64,000 nt of DNA, taken from positions 1,512,879 through 1,576,878 of the forward strand of contig VWZP01006690.1 of the NCBI GenBank assembly GCA_013396995.1. Reading direction: 5' to 3'. The notes beneath the pieces were generated by a model, which saw only the letters and a list, made by a program, of their open reading frames with translations, was not told the DNA's origin and ran no database searches. The stretch comes from Dicaeum eximium (lineage: Eukaryota > Chordata > Aves > Passeriformes > Dicaeidae). Below are positions 1 through 11,100 of this stretch, one piece after another (positions within the stretch are counted from its first letter, which is position 1; each line of letters opens with the position of its first letter). Both the position numbers and the translations under genes were made by a program.

Positions 1-59
1 AAGCTTTTCTAGGCACATAGCAGATGGGTATACTTTTGTCAGGAAAAATTAACCCACAA

Positions 60-330
60 ACATCAGAGGTTTATGTCCAAAAAAGAGACAGAGGAGTCCC
101 TTTTACTTCATTCCAGTAAAGGGAGAGGCCATGGGGCATTCCCCTGGGGTCTCTCAGATTTTTGGAGGATGCAGCCTCCTTTTTATCCCAATTTCCTCCT
201 TTTTATCCCAATTTCCTCCTTTTTATCCCAATTTCCCGGCCCCATTTCCCTTCTCTCTTTCCCCATTGGCTGAGGTACTTGAGAGTGAGTACAGACTTCC
301 CAGAATGCCTGACCCCCTCTAATGTATAAC
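60..330 (-). mobile_element. ERV LTR fragment (probable ERV-L-like, passerine type)
   Basis: Read on the minus strand, this stretch has the layout of a retroviral LTR. A U3-like part begins near 320 and includes a CCAAT-type motif (AGCCAATGGGGAAAG). Three tandem TATA-like modules follow at 177-236, then an R/U5-like part running towards the start of the window. The expected poly(A) signal appears only as variants such as AATGAA. I recall similar sequence from songbird ERV LTRs, but no search was possible. The exact ends are unclear because no clean TG...CA termini were found. No coding capacity is seen; short open frames here follow the tandem repeat. It could be a solo LTR or the 3' LTR of a decayed provirus whose internal part is the neighbouring 366-600 stretch. 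Confidence 0.55.
177..236 (-). repeat. Three tandem 20-bp TATA-like modules
   Basis: Three exact head-to-tail copies of a 20-bp unit (plus strand TCCTTTTTATCCCAATTTCC) occupy these 60 bases. On the minus strand each copy contains GGGATAAAAAGG, a TATA-like core, so the LTR would carry three evenly spaced core-promoter candidates. The copies are identical, which suggests recent slippage or purifying selection. That they are promoters is inference. Confidence 0.9.
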
Positions 331-365
331 TCTCCTTTTTAATTTTTCATTTTTATGGAATTTTA

Positions 366-600
366 GTGCTTTTCCCCATTGTTCTTTCAACATCCATTTT
401 CATTTATCAGCAAACCTACAGTTTGTTTGTAAAGACAAATATCTTTATTTCCATCCATCAATCAGTGGAACCCTTCCCATTGTTTCTTTTATCTTTCAGT
501 GCCAGTTTTATCTACCAGCAGACCCACAGTTTGTTTGTAAAGACAAACCCATCTCTCACTTTCAGCTTTGGAATGCAGAGGAGTGGGCTGATTTGCTGAA
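366..600 (-). mobile_element. ERV-derived segment with a ~105-bp internal duplication
   Basis: Two related copies of a ~70-bp segment are found at 371-440 and 474-547. They share a 5' half (CCCATTGTT...) and the near-identical 3' half CACAGTTTGTTTGTAAAGAC with its flanks. The period is about 105 bases. On the minus strand this sits immediately 5' of the LTR-like block, where the end of a provirus internal region would be. No gag, pol or env frame is recognisable. The ERV link comes from position and from recalled similarity to songbird ERVs, so it remains tentative. Confidence 0.45.
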
Positions 601-3582
601 ATGACAATTCCTTTCACACTGGGATGAGTAAATCAAAGTTTGTCATTACTGACCCTCCTTTGGGTGGAACAGGCCCGCAGAGCTTCTGCCCAGTCTGTGG
701 ATTAAATGTGGCAGAGCTCCAGGTGTGTCCCTGCCTGCATCTGCTGAGTCTTGAGAAGAAACAGAGAATATTCAGGGCAGTCCCTGGAGACTGAATCACC
801 TGGAGCATCCACCAGGAACTCCCAGCCTAAGAGCCAGATGGCTGCACTGCATTTTACAGTGAAAATCCCTATGTTTTATTTTAGCAACATTTATAGCAGG
901 GACAATTGATCTATAGGGAAAAAAAAAAAAAAACCCCACTTTAAAAGAGTTCTAATTACATGCAGCCCTGTCATGTTGCTAAATGAGGCCCACTGCTGTT
1001 TTATGAATAATTCGCAGAATTCATTGTCAGTAAATTATATTAGGAATTGGGAATAGGCTCTGAACTGCACTGCAGCAGGTTTTTCCTTCCCTACTGCCTT
1101 CTTGTAATACATTCAGAGTATTTGCTATTACTACAGAACATAATTGCAATTATACTCAAAGACAAGGAACTATAACATACAAACAACATCGTTTCACTTC
1201 CCACCAGACTGTGATTTATACTTAAACAATAAAAGAAGCTGAGTAACCAGGAATGGAGACTCTTTCCAATCAATGAACCAAACAAAATGGTTTACCCTCA
1301 GAAGGTGGTAAATGGGAATGTCAAAGTTTCTTTCAAATATTTTAAGGCTGATGCCAGGAAGCTCCCAAGGGTTTCTTTTTCTCTTGGATGTAGTGTCTGT
1401 AGCACACCTGGGAGAAAAGTCAGCCAAAACCCAGGACAACCACAGAATTTCTGTCATACACACGTAAGCAGGAAAACCCAAGAACAGAAGAGCAATGAAT
1501 GGAGTTAAGGGGAAGGTTGTCTTTGATCAAGGAAATAACACAATCTAGACCAAAGACAGTTCTGGAAAACAAAATCTCTGATGGGTTCCTTCCAACTCAG
1601 CATATTCTGTAAATTTTTTTATGGAAAGAAAAAGTCCTCAGATACTGAGTTCACTGAAGTTCTGCCCTGCTGCATAAATCAGAGGATTACATGCACAGTC
1701 TTTTTTCCAGAGCCATTTCTGCAGAAGCCATTCAAAGCTTCCAGAGACTGCAATGGGATAAGTTCAAAGGCTGGATGAAATAGTCACCAAATCTGAAGAA
1801 AGCTCCTGCATTTATAGAAGAGTTAGGGAAAAGCTGGAGTCTGGTCATAGCATCACCTGTTCTTGGCTGCTGCAAACCTTGGAGCTCCTGGTACACCTGG
1901 AAAAAGAGAGGTTTTCAACAGACAGATTTAACATCAACAATTCCAACACAGCTTGAGCCAAGCTCCCTGCTCTGTCCAAAACACTGAGCTGAGCAAGCAG
2001 ATCACAGAAACATTGCACCCCATTCTTTTTGGGTTTGGTTTTTGGTTTTGGGGTTTTTTTGTCTTTTGAAATCTGTTCAGGGATAAGAAGCAGATTTCTA
2101 CTGACATGACAATGTCTGCTTGACTTCAGAACCAGTTTTGACATTTTAGTGGTGTGCCTGTTCAGCAGCTCGTCCCATTTCTGCTGAAGAACCCCTCACA
2201 ATGCCTGTTCTGTGGTAAATTACCTGGGAATACTCTGATCACCTGTTGCTGCCTCCCTTGATTGTCAGTACCCTGCTGCTCTAGTCCATCAGCACAGCTC
2301 CACTGCACTCTCAAGGATGTTATTCTCAGAGAGCTGTTTTTCTTCTGTGCAGACTATTCAGATTAAACCAGGCAATTCTTTATGCATAAAATTCTCTGTG
2401 AGGATGCATAACAAAAATCACGGCTTTTATATGATTAATAGAGCTGTCAGGACCTGTTTGAGATTTAACTTCCTTATTGTGAAAGTTTAACTTACTAGTT
2501 TCAGCATAAAAACCTACATAAATCACAATGTTATGGCAGCTGAAAGCAGGGTTGGAGTCATGTGGATTCATAGGATCTGAGGCAAAGCATAGCCACAAAG
2601 ATTCTTTATTATACTGAAGCATCATGAAAATCACAGTATTTGATATAATATATATAACCAGTGTTTGAATTTTTTAATGCCATCTAAGCAATTTGAATCA
2701 TTAATCCAGTTATAAAAAACGTAGAACCAATGTGCCTAAATTCTCTGAGTACCACTGAAGTCTCTGCCTTCATGTATATTGATCTGCTTGTAAATTAAGC
2801 AAATAATCTGAAATTTTATCAGAGTTCACAATGAATATTTAATATTTCAGCTACAAGCATTATTTCAAAGCAGTATAAATTGATATGATACTTTGCAAAA
2901 TATTCTAAACATCTGTAGGGGCTCATTGTCCTGGTACCAAGCACAATGCCCCACATTATCCAATTAAAAATGGCAAAGAAAACCAAGGCTATATTCCAGA
3001 AACCCTCACTCAGTGCAGGCAAGGCTTACAGAGACATCACTGGACAGGAGGCAAAGGTGATGTCTGAGTGGGATTTGGAAAGGAATTCACAGTGTAGCCA
3101 GAAATCTGAGTGTGTGTGAGCACAACTCAGGAAACAGGAGACAGCCTGGATTGGTTATTAACACATGAAGGGAAGCTCTGAGTGAACCTACTTCTTATGC
3201 TGCTTTCAGTTACAGGACTAGTTGGAATTTCTCCTGTGAATGCCCTTCTAGGTGTTGGAAGCAGCAGTGGTGGCAGAAGGACAGGAATAAAGCCCCTCTC
3301 TGACTTGCCTTCGCTCTCAGACTGTTTCTCCCTCCTCCTCCAGGCCCTGCTCTTTGGTTTTACCTTGAGACAAGCCAGCCAAAGGTGTCCATCTGGGCAG
3401 CAGCAATTCTGCCATGAAGGGCAGGGTGAGCTGAGCTGAGGAAGGGCTGCCTGGTGCTCAGCCCACACAGGAGGTGTCCAGCAGCCCCTGCACCCAGGAG
3501 AGCTCCTCAGTGCACACCAAGAGCTTCCCGAGCCCCTTCCTGCAGGAGGTGGCTGCCAGTGCCATCACCAGCCCCACCTGCT
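601..3582. other. No gene seen; unique-looking sequence
   Basis: All frames are broken by stops and the longest open stretches are about 100 codons with no recognisable protein. Short homopolymer tracts occur, including an A run near 920 and a T/G-rich run near 2030-2060. The 3182-3645 part is more GC-rich but has no identifiable exon. No RNA gene is recognised. Confidence 0.5.
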
Positions 3583-3923
3583 TGTCACACTAGAGCACGA
3601 CACAAATCACAGAGACACAGTAAGCTTCAGCCAGGGAAAAGGTGAAGAAGAAGAGAACTTCATTTTGCTTTTCGTATTATATAGAGTTTTGAGAACGGCT
3701 GTGGATTGGAGAAAGAGGTCACCACCTCTCCAACCACACTGGTCAATGTAAAAGTCCATCAAACCTTTCTCCTCCCAGGAGGAAGGAATGAAAAACAAAA
3801 AGACAGAAAAACATCTGTGTGTTTACAGAAATTCTCGTGAGAAACTTTATCACAAAAATTAAGACATCAGAAGGCTGAAAATCAGGACACCTGCTCTCAC
3901 TTTCCCACTAGCAGAGGGTGACA
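3583..3923 (-). mobile_element. Solo LTR of an endogenous retrovirus (341 bp)
   Basis: The element begins with TGTCAC and ends with GTGACA on the plus strand, which gives perfect 6-bp inverted termini of the TG...CA type. Read on the minus strand it has a U3 part, a TATA box (CTATATAATAC) and a purine/pyrimidine-rich R region. A degenerate poly(A) signal (AATGAA) lies about 15 bases after the TATA box, and a U5-like tail ends in GTGTGACA. The layout and wording match LTRs I recall from passerine genomes. No internal retroviral region adjoins it, so it looks like a solo LTR left by LTR-LTR recombination. The flanks (CCTGCT and GGTTAG) do not form a convincing target-site duplication, so the insertion is old or its ends are slightly misplaced. 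Confidence 0.75.
3676..3683 (-). promoter_or_regulatory. TATA box of the 3583-3923 LTR
   Basis: The minus strand reads TATATAAT here, inside the LTR and about 90 bases from its 3' end, the usual place for a retroviral core promoter. Activity is unknown. Confidence 0.5.
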
Positions 3924-5034
3924 GGTTAGCTAACAAATCCCTGTGCCCCTCTCTTCATCCCTGTCCTGATCCAGCATTTATGCACGCTGTACCCTAAAAC
4001 ACTGGCTCAGTGAAAAAACTCTGCTGTGAGTGTGTAACAAACTCCCTGAAGGTGGATTGCCCGTGCTGCCTGCTTCCTCCTCCTAATTGCTGCAGTGTCT
4101 GACCGTGCTGCTTGTGCCGAATACCAATAAGAATTCATCTGATTTAAACCCCAGCCGGTAATTTTTGGATCATTAAAAAACCTATTCAATCTTTTTTCTA
4201 TGTGTTAAGCAGGTTGTTTTGCCCAGAGGTGTTCTGTGAGTCATCAGGCTATACAACTCTACCTACATTTCCAGATGCATTCAAAAACACAAAAGCAAGG
4301 TAAATCAGCAGCTCTGCCAAGAGTAATTTTTAAAAAATTTTCTAATCAGTTCTTCTGGTTTTCCTAATTTCATCTATTTGTTTTTCTATACAACATTTCG
4401 AGTAATCTTCCTGGCATATTTTGGGGGCAGCTCTCCATTACTAGGCTAGAACTAGAAGCTTTCCTCTCTTTCATATAAAGCAGATAAATATATAAATTAA
4501 ACATTTAGCTTTAGCATTCAGTTGTTAGAAGTATCTGCGTAGGCAAGATTCAGATAATTGAAACTGCATAATAACATTCAGCTTAATGAAATGTTGGTGT
4601 TATAACTACAGAAAAACACTGCAGAGTACCCATATGACAACATTGAATAATCTCATATTATAGCATTAAAAAACATCCACTTGATTAGAGGCCAGGTTTC
4701 CAATTTCCTTGGAAACAAATTCTGTGCTCAAGAGGCTGCTTCTGCTGCCTGTTAATGAAACTGCTGCATGAACAACTGCCCACAGAACAACAGCACAGCA
4801 CTGAGATTTATGTATTTTTGCCAGGTACATAAAAAGTCAGTGATACCCAGCATAACTCGCACTCTGTTCATGCACACTGCTCTGTCCCCTGGGAGGTGGC
4901 AGCTCTCCAGCTGAGCTGTGCCAGCACACTCTGACCAGCAGGGCTTGTGCCATGAGTCTGTTTTGTACTACAGCTCAACCACAGGCTCAGGCTTAGCCAC
5001 GGCTCCCTCTAAACTGCACACTCTGTCTTTGCAG
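3924..5034. other. No gene seen; AT-rich unique sequence
   Basis: The block contains many short A and T runs and TAAT-type words, mainly 4300-4700. No exon with good splice sites, RNA gene or mobile-element terminus was recognised. Confidence 0.45.
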
Positions 5035-5136
5035 AGCAAGAGGCGATGCTGCCTCGCAGTTCACCACCTAACAGAGGATGGGAGGAGAAACAGAGGCAGA
5101 GGGATGAATTAGCTGCTCTCAGGAGCAGACTCAGAG
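5035..5136 (+). other. Candidate internal coding exon (unassigned)
   Basis: A pyrimidine-rich acceptor (CTGTCTTTGCAG) precedes position 5035, and a donor-like AGAG|GTCAGG follows position 5136. The 102-bp segment is open in the frame containing the ATG at 5046. It starts and ends in the same phase, so inclusion would keep a host frame. The encoded peptide is charged and coil-like, with the stretch WEEKQRQRDELAALRSRLR. Purine-rich DNA easily gives K/R/E/Q-rich peptides by chance, and I do not recognise a family. It may be a real exon of a gene with large introns, a non-coding exon, or coincidence. Confidence 0.22.
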
Positions 5137-8100
5137 GTCAGGCCACCTGTGCCTTGTCCCCTGGCCTTTGTGCAGCATCCTGCCATCCCTGCCATCAGCC
5201 CCGGGCAGGCAGGGCAGGCTCTGTGTCTGCAGGAACTCACCTTAACGTGGAAATGCCACGCTTCTCCAGCTCGTTTAAATAACAAAGGACTTATAAATGT
5301 CTTCTTTCCTCTCTTCTTCCCTCCATAAATCAAGAACTTCTCTAAGTTCAGAGTTGTTACTGTTACAAAGCTAATCTCAAAGAACTGTGAAACCGCATAG
5401 CTGCGATCCAAAGCAGAAATTGTATGCAACCTTTGTCTAGTCATTAATTTACTCCAGCCTTCTGGTCAAACCTCCTGCTAGGATAAAAACAGACAATTTG
5501 GAGGAAGGATTGACTCCCACACAGCCAGGATGTAGGTAAGATCTCATCAGAACATTCACAGAGCCCAAAAAAAAGCACAGAAAAAATGAAACAAAGTACT
5601 CAAGATGGCTTGTTCCTTGTTCCTGCATATTGGCCTTATTAACATGTAGGCACATATTGTCTCAGGCAGGTAGTTTGTACAGAGGTTCATTATCTTACAC
5701 AGTGCTCATAACTCCTTCCACTTTCATCTTGGACTCTAAAAGCAGCTCCTCAGTGTTGATTCTAAAGCAGACATAAAAGTGTGTAGTGGGTATTTTAAAA
5801 ATGTTTTTAAAACAGCCACTAGCTTGACTTTCAAAGAGCTGTGTTATCTCCAGAATAAATTCAAGTCTTTTTTGCATGAAAACAACTCTGTGGAAATCAG
5901 TGGAATTGCATCCTCTTAAGACATGGGTCATGTTGTCCTCAAACCTCATCTTTGAAATGCAATTGCATCAGGAAAAGAGGAGAGCAAAAAAAGAAGTGGT
6001 AAGAGCCCAATGCCATTTCAGAAAAACTGGGGTAATCCAGGGTCTGCTTTCTGCCAAGTCCTGCATGGTACCAGCCAGTCTCATCAAACAGCTCCACGTG
6101 GGCAGCCAAGGCCATGGTTCTGGCCAGTTGTGGCAATCTCTGGATCCAGGCAGTGGCCACCTGCTGTACAGCATTTGAGCAGATCTATTGCTATGGCACG
6201 TACATCTTAGAACTCAGGGAAATAAATCTTGACACCAGAATGGAGCAGTGTTCTAATGCTATTTGAAAGAGTGAAAGGAGAAAAATTATGTAAGAAAGAT
6301 CAGTTTGGCTGAGTTGGTTTTTCTCTTTTGAAAAAGTACCGGAGCCTATACATGAGGTAGGTCTTTTTTAGAAAGGACTTTCAAAACCAAGTCAGACTAG
6401 CTTATGGGGGAAATGTGGTTCTGAGCAAAACAAAATACATAAATAGATTGGCTAGATTTGAGAGAGTAAGGCAATAAATCAAACCCCCACAAATAGCACT
6501 CAGAGTCACGTACCATACAAAGTCACCTAAAGCAGTGCAGAAAGAAAAAACCTTTGGAAAGCATAAAACTCAGAAACCAGACAATTTCAAGAGGGCAAAC
6601 AGTGCATCATTTTTGAGACAGGTGAAACTGCAGTGGTAGCAACAAAGAAGTGAAAAATAGAAAACTAAAGTTTTTCACTTCAAAGTTTTCCCATGAAGTA
6701 CAGTAATTCTGCTGTCACCAGAGGGTTGGAGGACACAAGCAGGACAAGTGCTCAGCCCTCTGTTCTCCTGAGAGCAGCTTCTGGGGGCCTCACTGATGTA
6801 AGCACAACAGTCATGTCCAGTCTAGAAGGTGTCTCTCCACCAAAGGTGCTTCAGTCACCATTACTCTTGACATTAGCAATGGCATATTGCTCTAATCTGA
6901 TCTATCTCAAGATGTTACACACAATTTTGCAAAAACACAGGCAAAAATGTTGCTGGTTTTGAAAACAGCTGAATGCATCTCACATTTCAGCTTCAGCTTG
7001 TTCCCATTTCCTCACAGCAATACACGTGACAAGCAGGAGGCACAACAAAATCCAATCATTTCCCCTTGGTTTCATCCTTTTCCCTGTACACACATTCCCC
7101 TCTCCACACAGCCCACACAAATATTGCCTTCCAGTCTAGGGTGCAATTATTTGAAACTTCTTGCTCTGGTTGATCTGTAGCTCTTGGCATTTCTTTGTCT
7201 GAATGCTTGGCAAGGCTTTGGAGCAGCAGTGGGACAGGGATGAGAGGCAATCAGCTCAGTCTGACTCCCACAGCCAGGAGGACAATGGGAGTAAGTGGAA
7301 TCAGAATGTTCATGGTTGGAGATAAAGGCAGGAACATCGCTCACCACCAACTGTCCTGGGTGAAACAAACTCTACTTGGGAAAAAATTATTGTTCCTTCC
7401 CAAATAAATAGGCAAAGGCAAAGCTCCCAGCCCACCATTGCCCCACAGCTCTGCCATGGCCGATTTCCAGGACTGGGACACAAAAAGCAAAATCATTTTT
7501 CTGTACAAATAAGCCATGGCACAAATCTGTAAAAATTGTTGTCTTAACACTTACTGGATTTCATGGTTTTTATTGTATACACAGTGCAAGGGAGATAAAA
7601 CATTCTTTGGGAGTCCAGAGGAGAAGTTCTCACCCTCTCCACCTCCCTTTAATAACACTTGGTGTTAGCTTGACACTGAAAATGCCAACTGAATTGTGCA
7701 CAGCAATTGCACAGTTAACTGTTGGTTTGCTTTAAAGGACACCTCTTGAGCTTATCATCTCAGGGGGGAAAAAAAGAGCTTTTATACTCATGGGGAAAAT
7801 GGTGCTGGCTGGCTACATAGCAATCACTGCCAGTGGGAAGAATAGTAGGAAGCCAAAGGCTGAGTTATCAACAGTGTATAGAGGGGAGAAAAGTACAGCC
7901 ATGGCCATGCTTGAACTGCTGTTCGTGTCTCTTTCTGGGAGAAGATGGAGCCTGAGATTCAGCCATAACTTTGTATGATTACCTCAGCTTTTATTAGCTT
8001 TTATAACACAGTTCAATTCAGACAGGTTACCATAAAAAGCCCCAAGCTAAGCTTTGCTCTATTTGCAAAAAAGAAGATGAAGGCTGCACTGCCAGAGCTG

Positions 8101-11100
8101 GCTTTGGTGCTCCAAGTTTCCCTCTCAGAGTAAGGATTTCCTCCTTGCCCTTCTCCCCTGTGTGCCTCGGCTCCATGCAACATTTTAAGCAGAGAGCAAG
8201 ATTACAGCCTACAAGACTGCAGGAGAGAGGTTTAGCTCAGTGTCACTGATAATTCCCATCACAATTACTGCCAGCATGAGAGAGAACAACAAACACCACT
8301 CAGCTTTTATGTCCTGTCTCCAATGACTGTGAGCTTTGTGTCATGTACCGTCCACATGAACACCTTAATCTGACCTCTCAGCATTTTCTATATCAGGACC
8401 CTTTCCTTTCTTTCCCCCTCCAATTGCAGACTGTGACAGCTGTATTTTAGGAGACACCATGACAAGGCCAGCTAGTTTTAGTAGCTTTGATTAGAAACAG
8501 AGCAATTTCTTCTCCTGGGCAGTGTGGTTCCTCCTGTGAACCTGGCTGAGTCACTCACAGTTTCCAGCAGTGATGTATTTGTTCACTTTCCTCTAGAAGA
8601 GAGGACAGTGAGGAATTAAAAGGAGCAGAAGAAATATCTACAGCTAGTGCCCCTGCCTGGATTTTCACCCACCCTGCCCCTCATGCTGAGCCAGCCTGTG
8701 CCAGAGGAGCCACTGCAGCCAGCCCGGGCGGGAGCAGGGCCCGAGAGGATGTCCCTGCAGAGGGGCTGGCTGGGAGCTGAATGTGGGGACAGCCTGCCAG
8801 GCTGGCCCTGCTGCCATCAGCCTCCGTCTGAGGACAAGTGGCAGCAGTCTGTATAGCAGTCAAGGAAAATTAAGAGGCAAACAACTGCCTGCAACCCTTG
8901 TTTGCTGATGTGTCACTGTCAGGCAGCTTGCATTTCTGGAAAGGGCTGCTTGAATCCCAACCAAGGAGGAAGCTGTTGTCATTGGCTTTGGTGTTTTGGC
9001 TTAGCTCTGAATTAGAAGTCAAGGAAATAGGAGCAGAATATTCAAAAAAAGAGCTACTAAATGAGACACTTGTCAAGCTAAGTTAATTTCTAACCTACCC
9101 ACTTTGACAGCATTTCCTTAATCACAAACAGAACAAGGAGATGATCAGTGCCACTGAATTAACTTCTAATTTCTTCTGAAATATTTTACATAGCATAGCA
9201 TAATTCTGGCTGATAAAGCATGACTATGAGCAAGCCTTTTGGAACACTGTTTCTATGTTGAGAAGCCCTAGACAAAGTATTTTGCCATGAAATGTTTGTG
9301 GTGTACTGCAGGGCTGTGAGGCAGCGTTATTGCTGCTCTGAGATAGAAAACACACAGGATGGAAAACAGCACCTGAGTTAAATGCATAAAGCTTAGAAAT
9401 TCTGAATAGTTTTTTCTGTGTAGGAACCACTGCATCACGAGGTCTTTTTGCCTGTGGAGCTCAGCCATGTGAGGGAGGGCTTGCCCTGTCTGAGCATGGC
9501 CACAGCACAGGGCACAGGGTGTTACCAGGGCTCAGTGGTCCTCTGGCTAACACACAGCACTTCATTATCAGGGATCTCTCTGGGAGATGGAAGAAACAAC
9601 ATTAAGTCATTTAGGAGGTGCGTGGAACAGAGCTGTAAGGTTTTGTATAATCTCTGTGTTGTTTACTTTTGTTTCCAAGAACTTGAAATATTATTGAGTT
9701 GATGAGACCTGAACACCTTTTGTATCTTAATTGCATCCTCACTGAGGAAAAGTACCAAGAAGCAATAGAAGAGTTTGTGAACTGTTCAGGTTTGACAGAG
9801 TTTAAGGATTAGTTTGGGGGTATATGTCAGCCTACATAGCTTAATTTGATTGCCAAGCTCATGGTAAGAATTTTGATAACTTTGCATAGATTTTATTGCA
9901 GATGTTCTACTAATTGTTGAAGCACTGTCTGACAGCTGGATACTTGGGACAGATACTGTGAAAACAATACATGGCGTGCACCCAAGAGCTGCAGCCTCCC
10001 ACACCCACTCCAGAACAGCATCTCCTTTTCCCAGATGAGACTCTCCCATCTCTTTTGGTGGAGGAAACAGGAGAACCATCTCTTTTGCACAGGTAACAGG
10101 AGAACCAAACACAAACTACTGCAATTGAGGTACTTTGAGGACTGGACTGATAACAAGGTACAGGGCTGGGATTTGATAAAGGAAGGCTTTGACAGCAAAG
10201 TACAACCTGAACAGACAAGACAAAAGGGTAGGAAAAGAGAAATGCATAAAATCTTTAACAGCAGAGAAAGGAAGACTGCTGTGTAGCCTCAAGGTTTAAA
10301 CACTGCCTGAGAAATCAGCCTCTTTGCTTCAATCCATTAACAGTGTGTTTCAAAGGCCTGCAATAGCTTCTGACCATCAAAAGCTTTGCCAGCAGTGAAA
10401 AGCCCATTCTGCACATTCTTGCACCATGAAAAAAAAATGTGGAGGGAAGGAAAAACCCTGCCAACAGCTGTGTGCTGTCAAATCTGAAATACATTTAGTC
10501 TGTGACCATAAATTTCTCCAACACTTACGTGACAGAATGCCTACCTTGATAACTGACCTTAATTCCTTATACAAAGCTTTTGAACCTTCATTATACTTAC
10601 TGATTCATTTGCACAATTTTAAGTAACTACACAGGGCATGGGGGAAATATGCTGCAATGAGAGCAGGGAGAACCTGCTTGGGAGCCACTTGGCAGCACTG
10701 AAGAGGGGCAGAAGATGATCTGATACAAGGAGGCATTTTAATTCATTCTTTTCTGAAGTATATTCAATAGAGCTATTAATAGAAAGACCCTAATGTAATC
10801 CTACAAACATTGTGTTTTCTTGATGGCTTTTATGTATTGTGAGAAAACTGGTAATGACCCTGTGGGGAAGAATAAGCAAAAGAGATGGTGTCTGAGGGAA
10901 ATACCTGTAGAGCAAGTAATGCCACTTTTACAGTGCAATTTGAGATGTCTACAGAGAGCAATTTGGTTCTTTCAGTGTCTCAGGCTGCTGTCCCTCAGAA
11001 TGGCATAACTCTGCATTAGCAGGCTGAGGAAAATCTGTAGCCTAGAGGCCAAACCAAGTTCATATATCACAGACATCCCAGACTAATTTCATATCCATAA

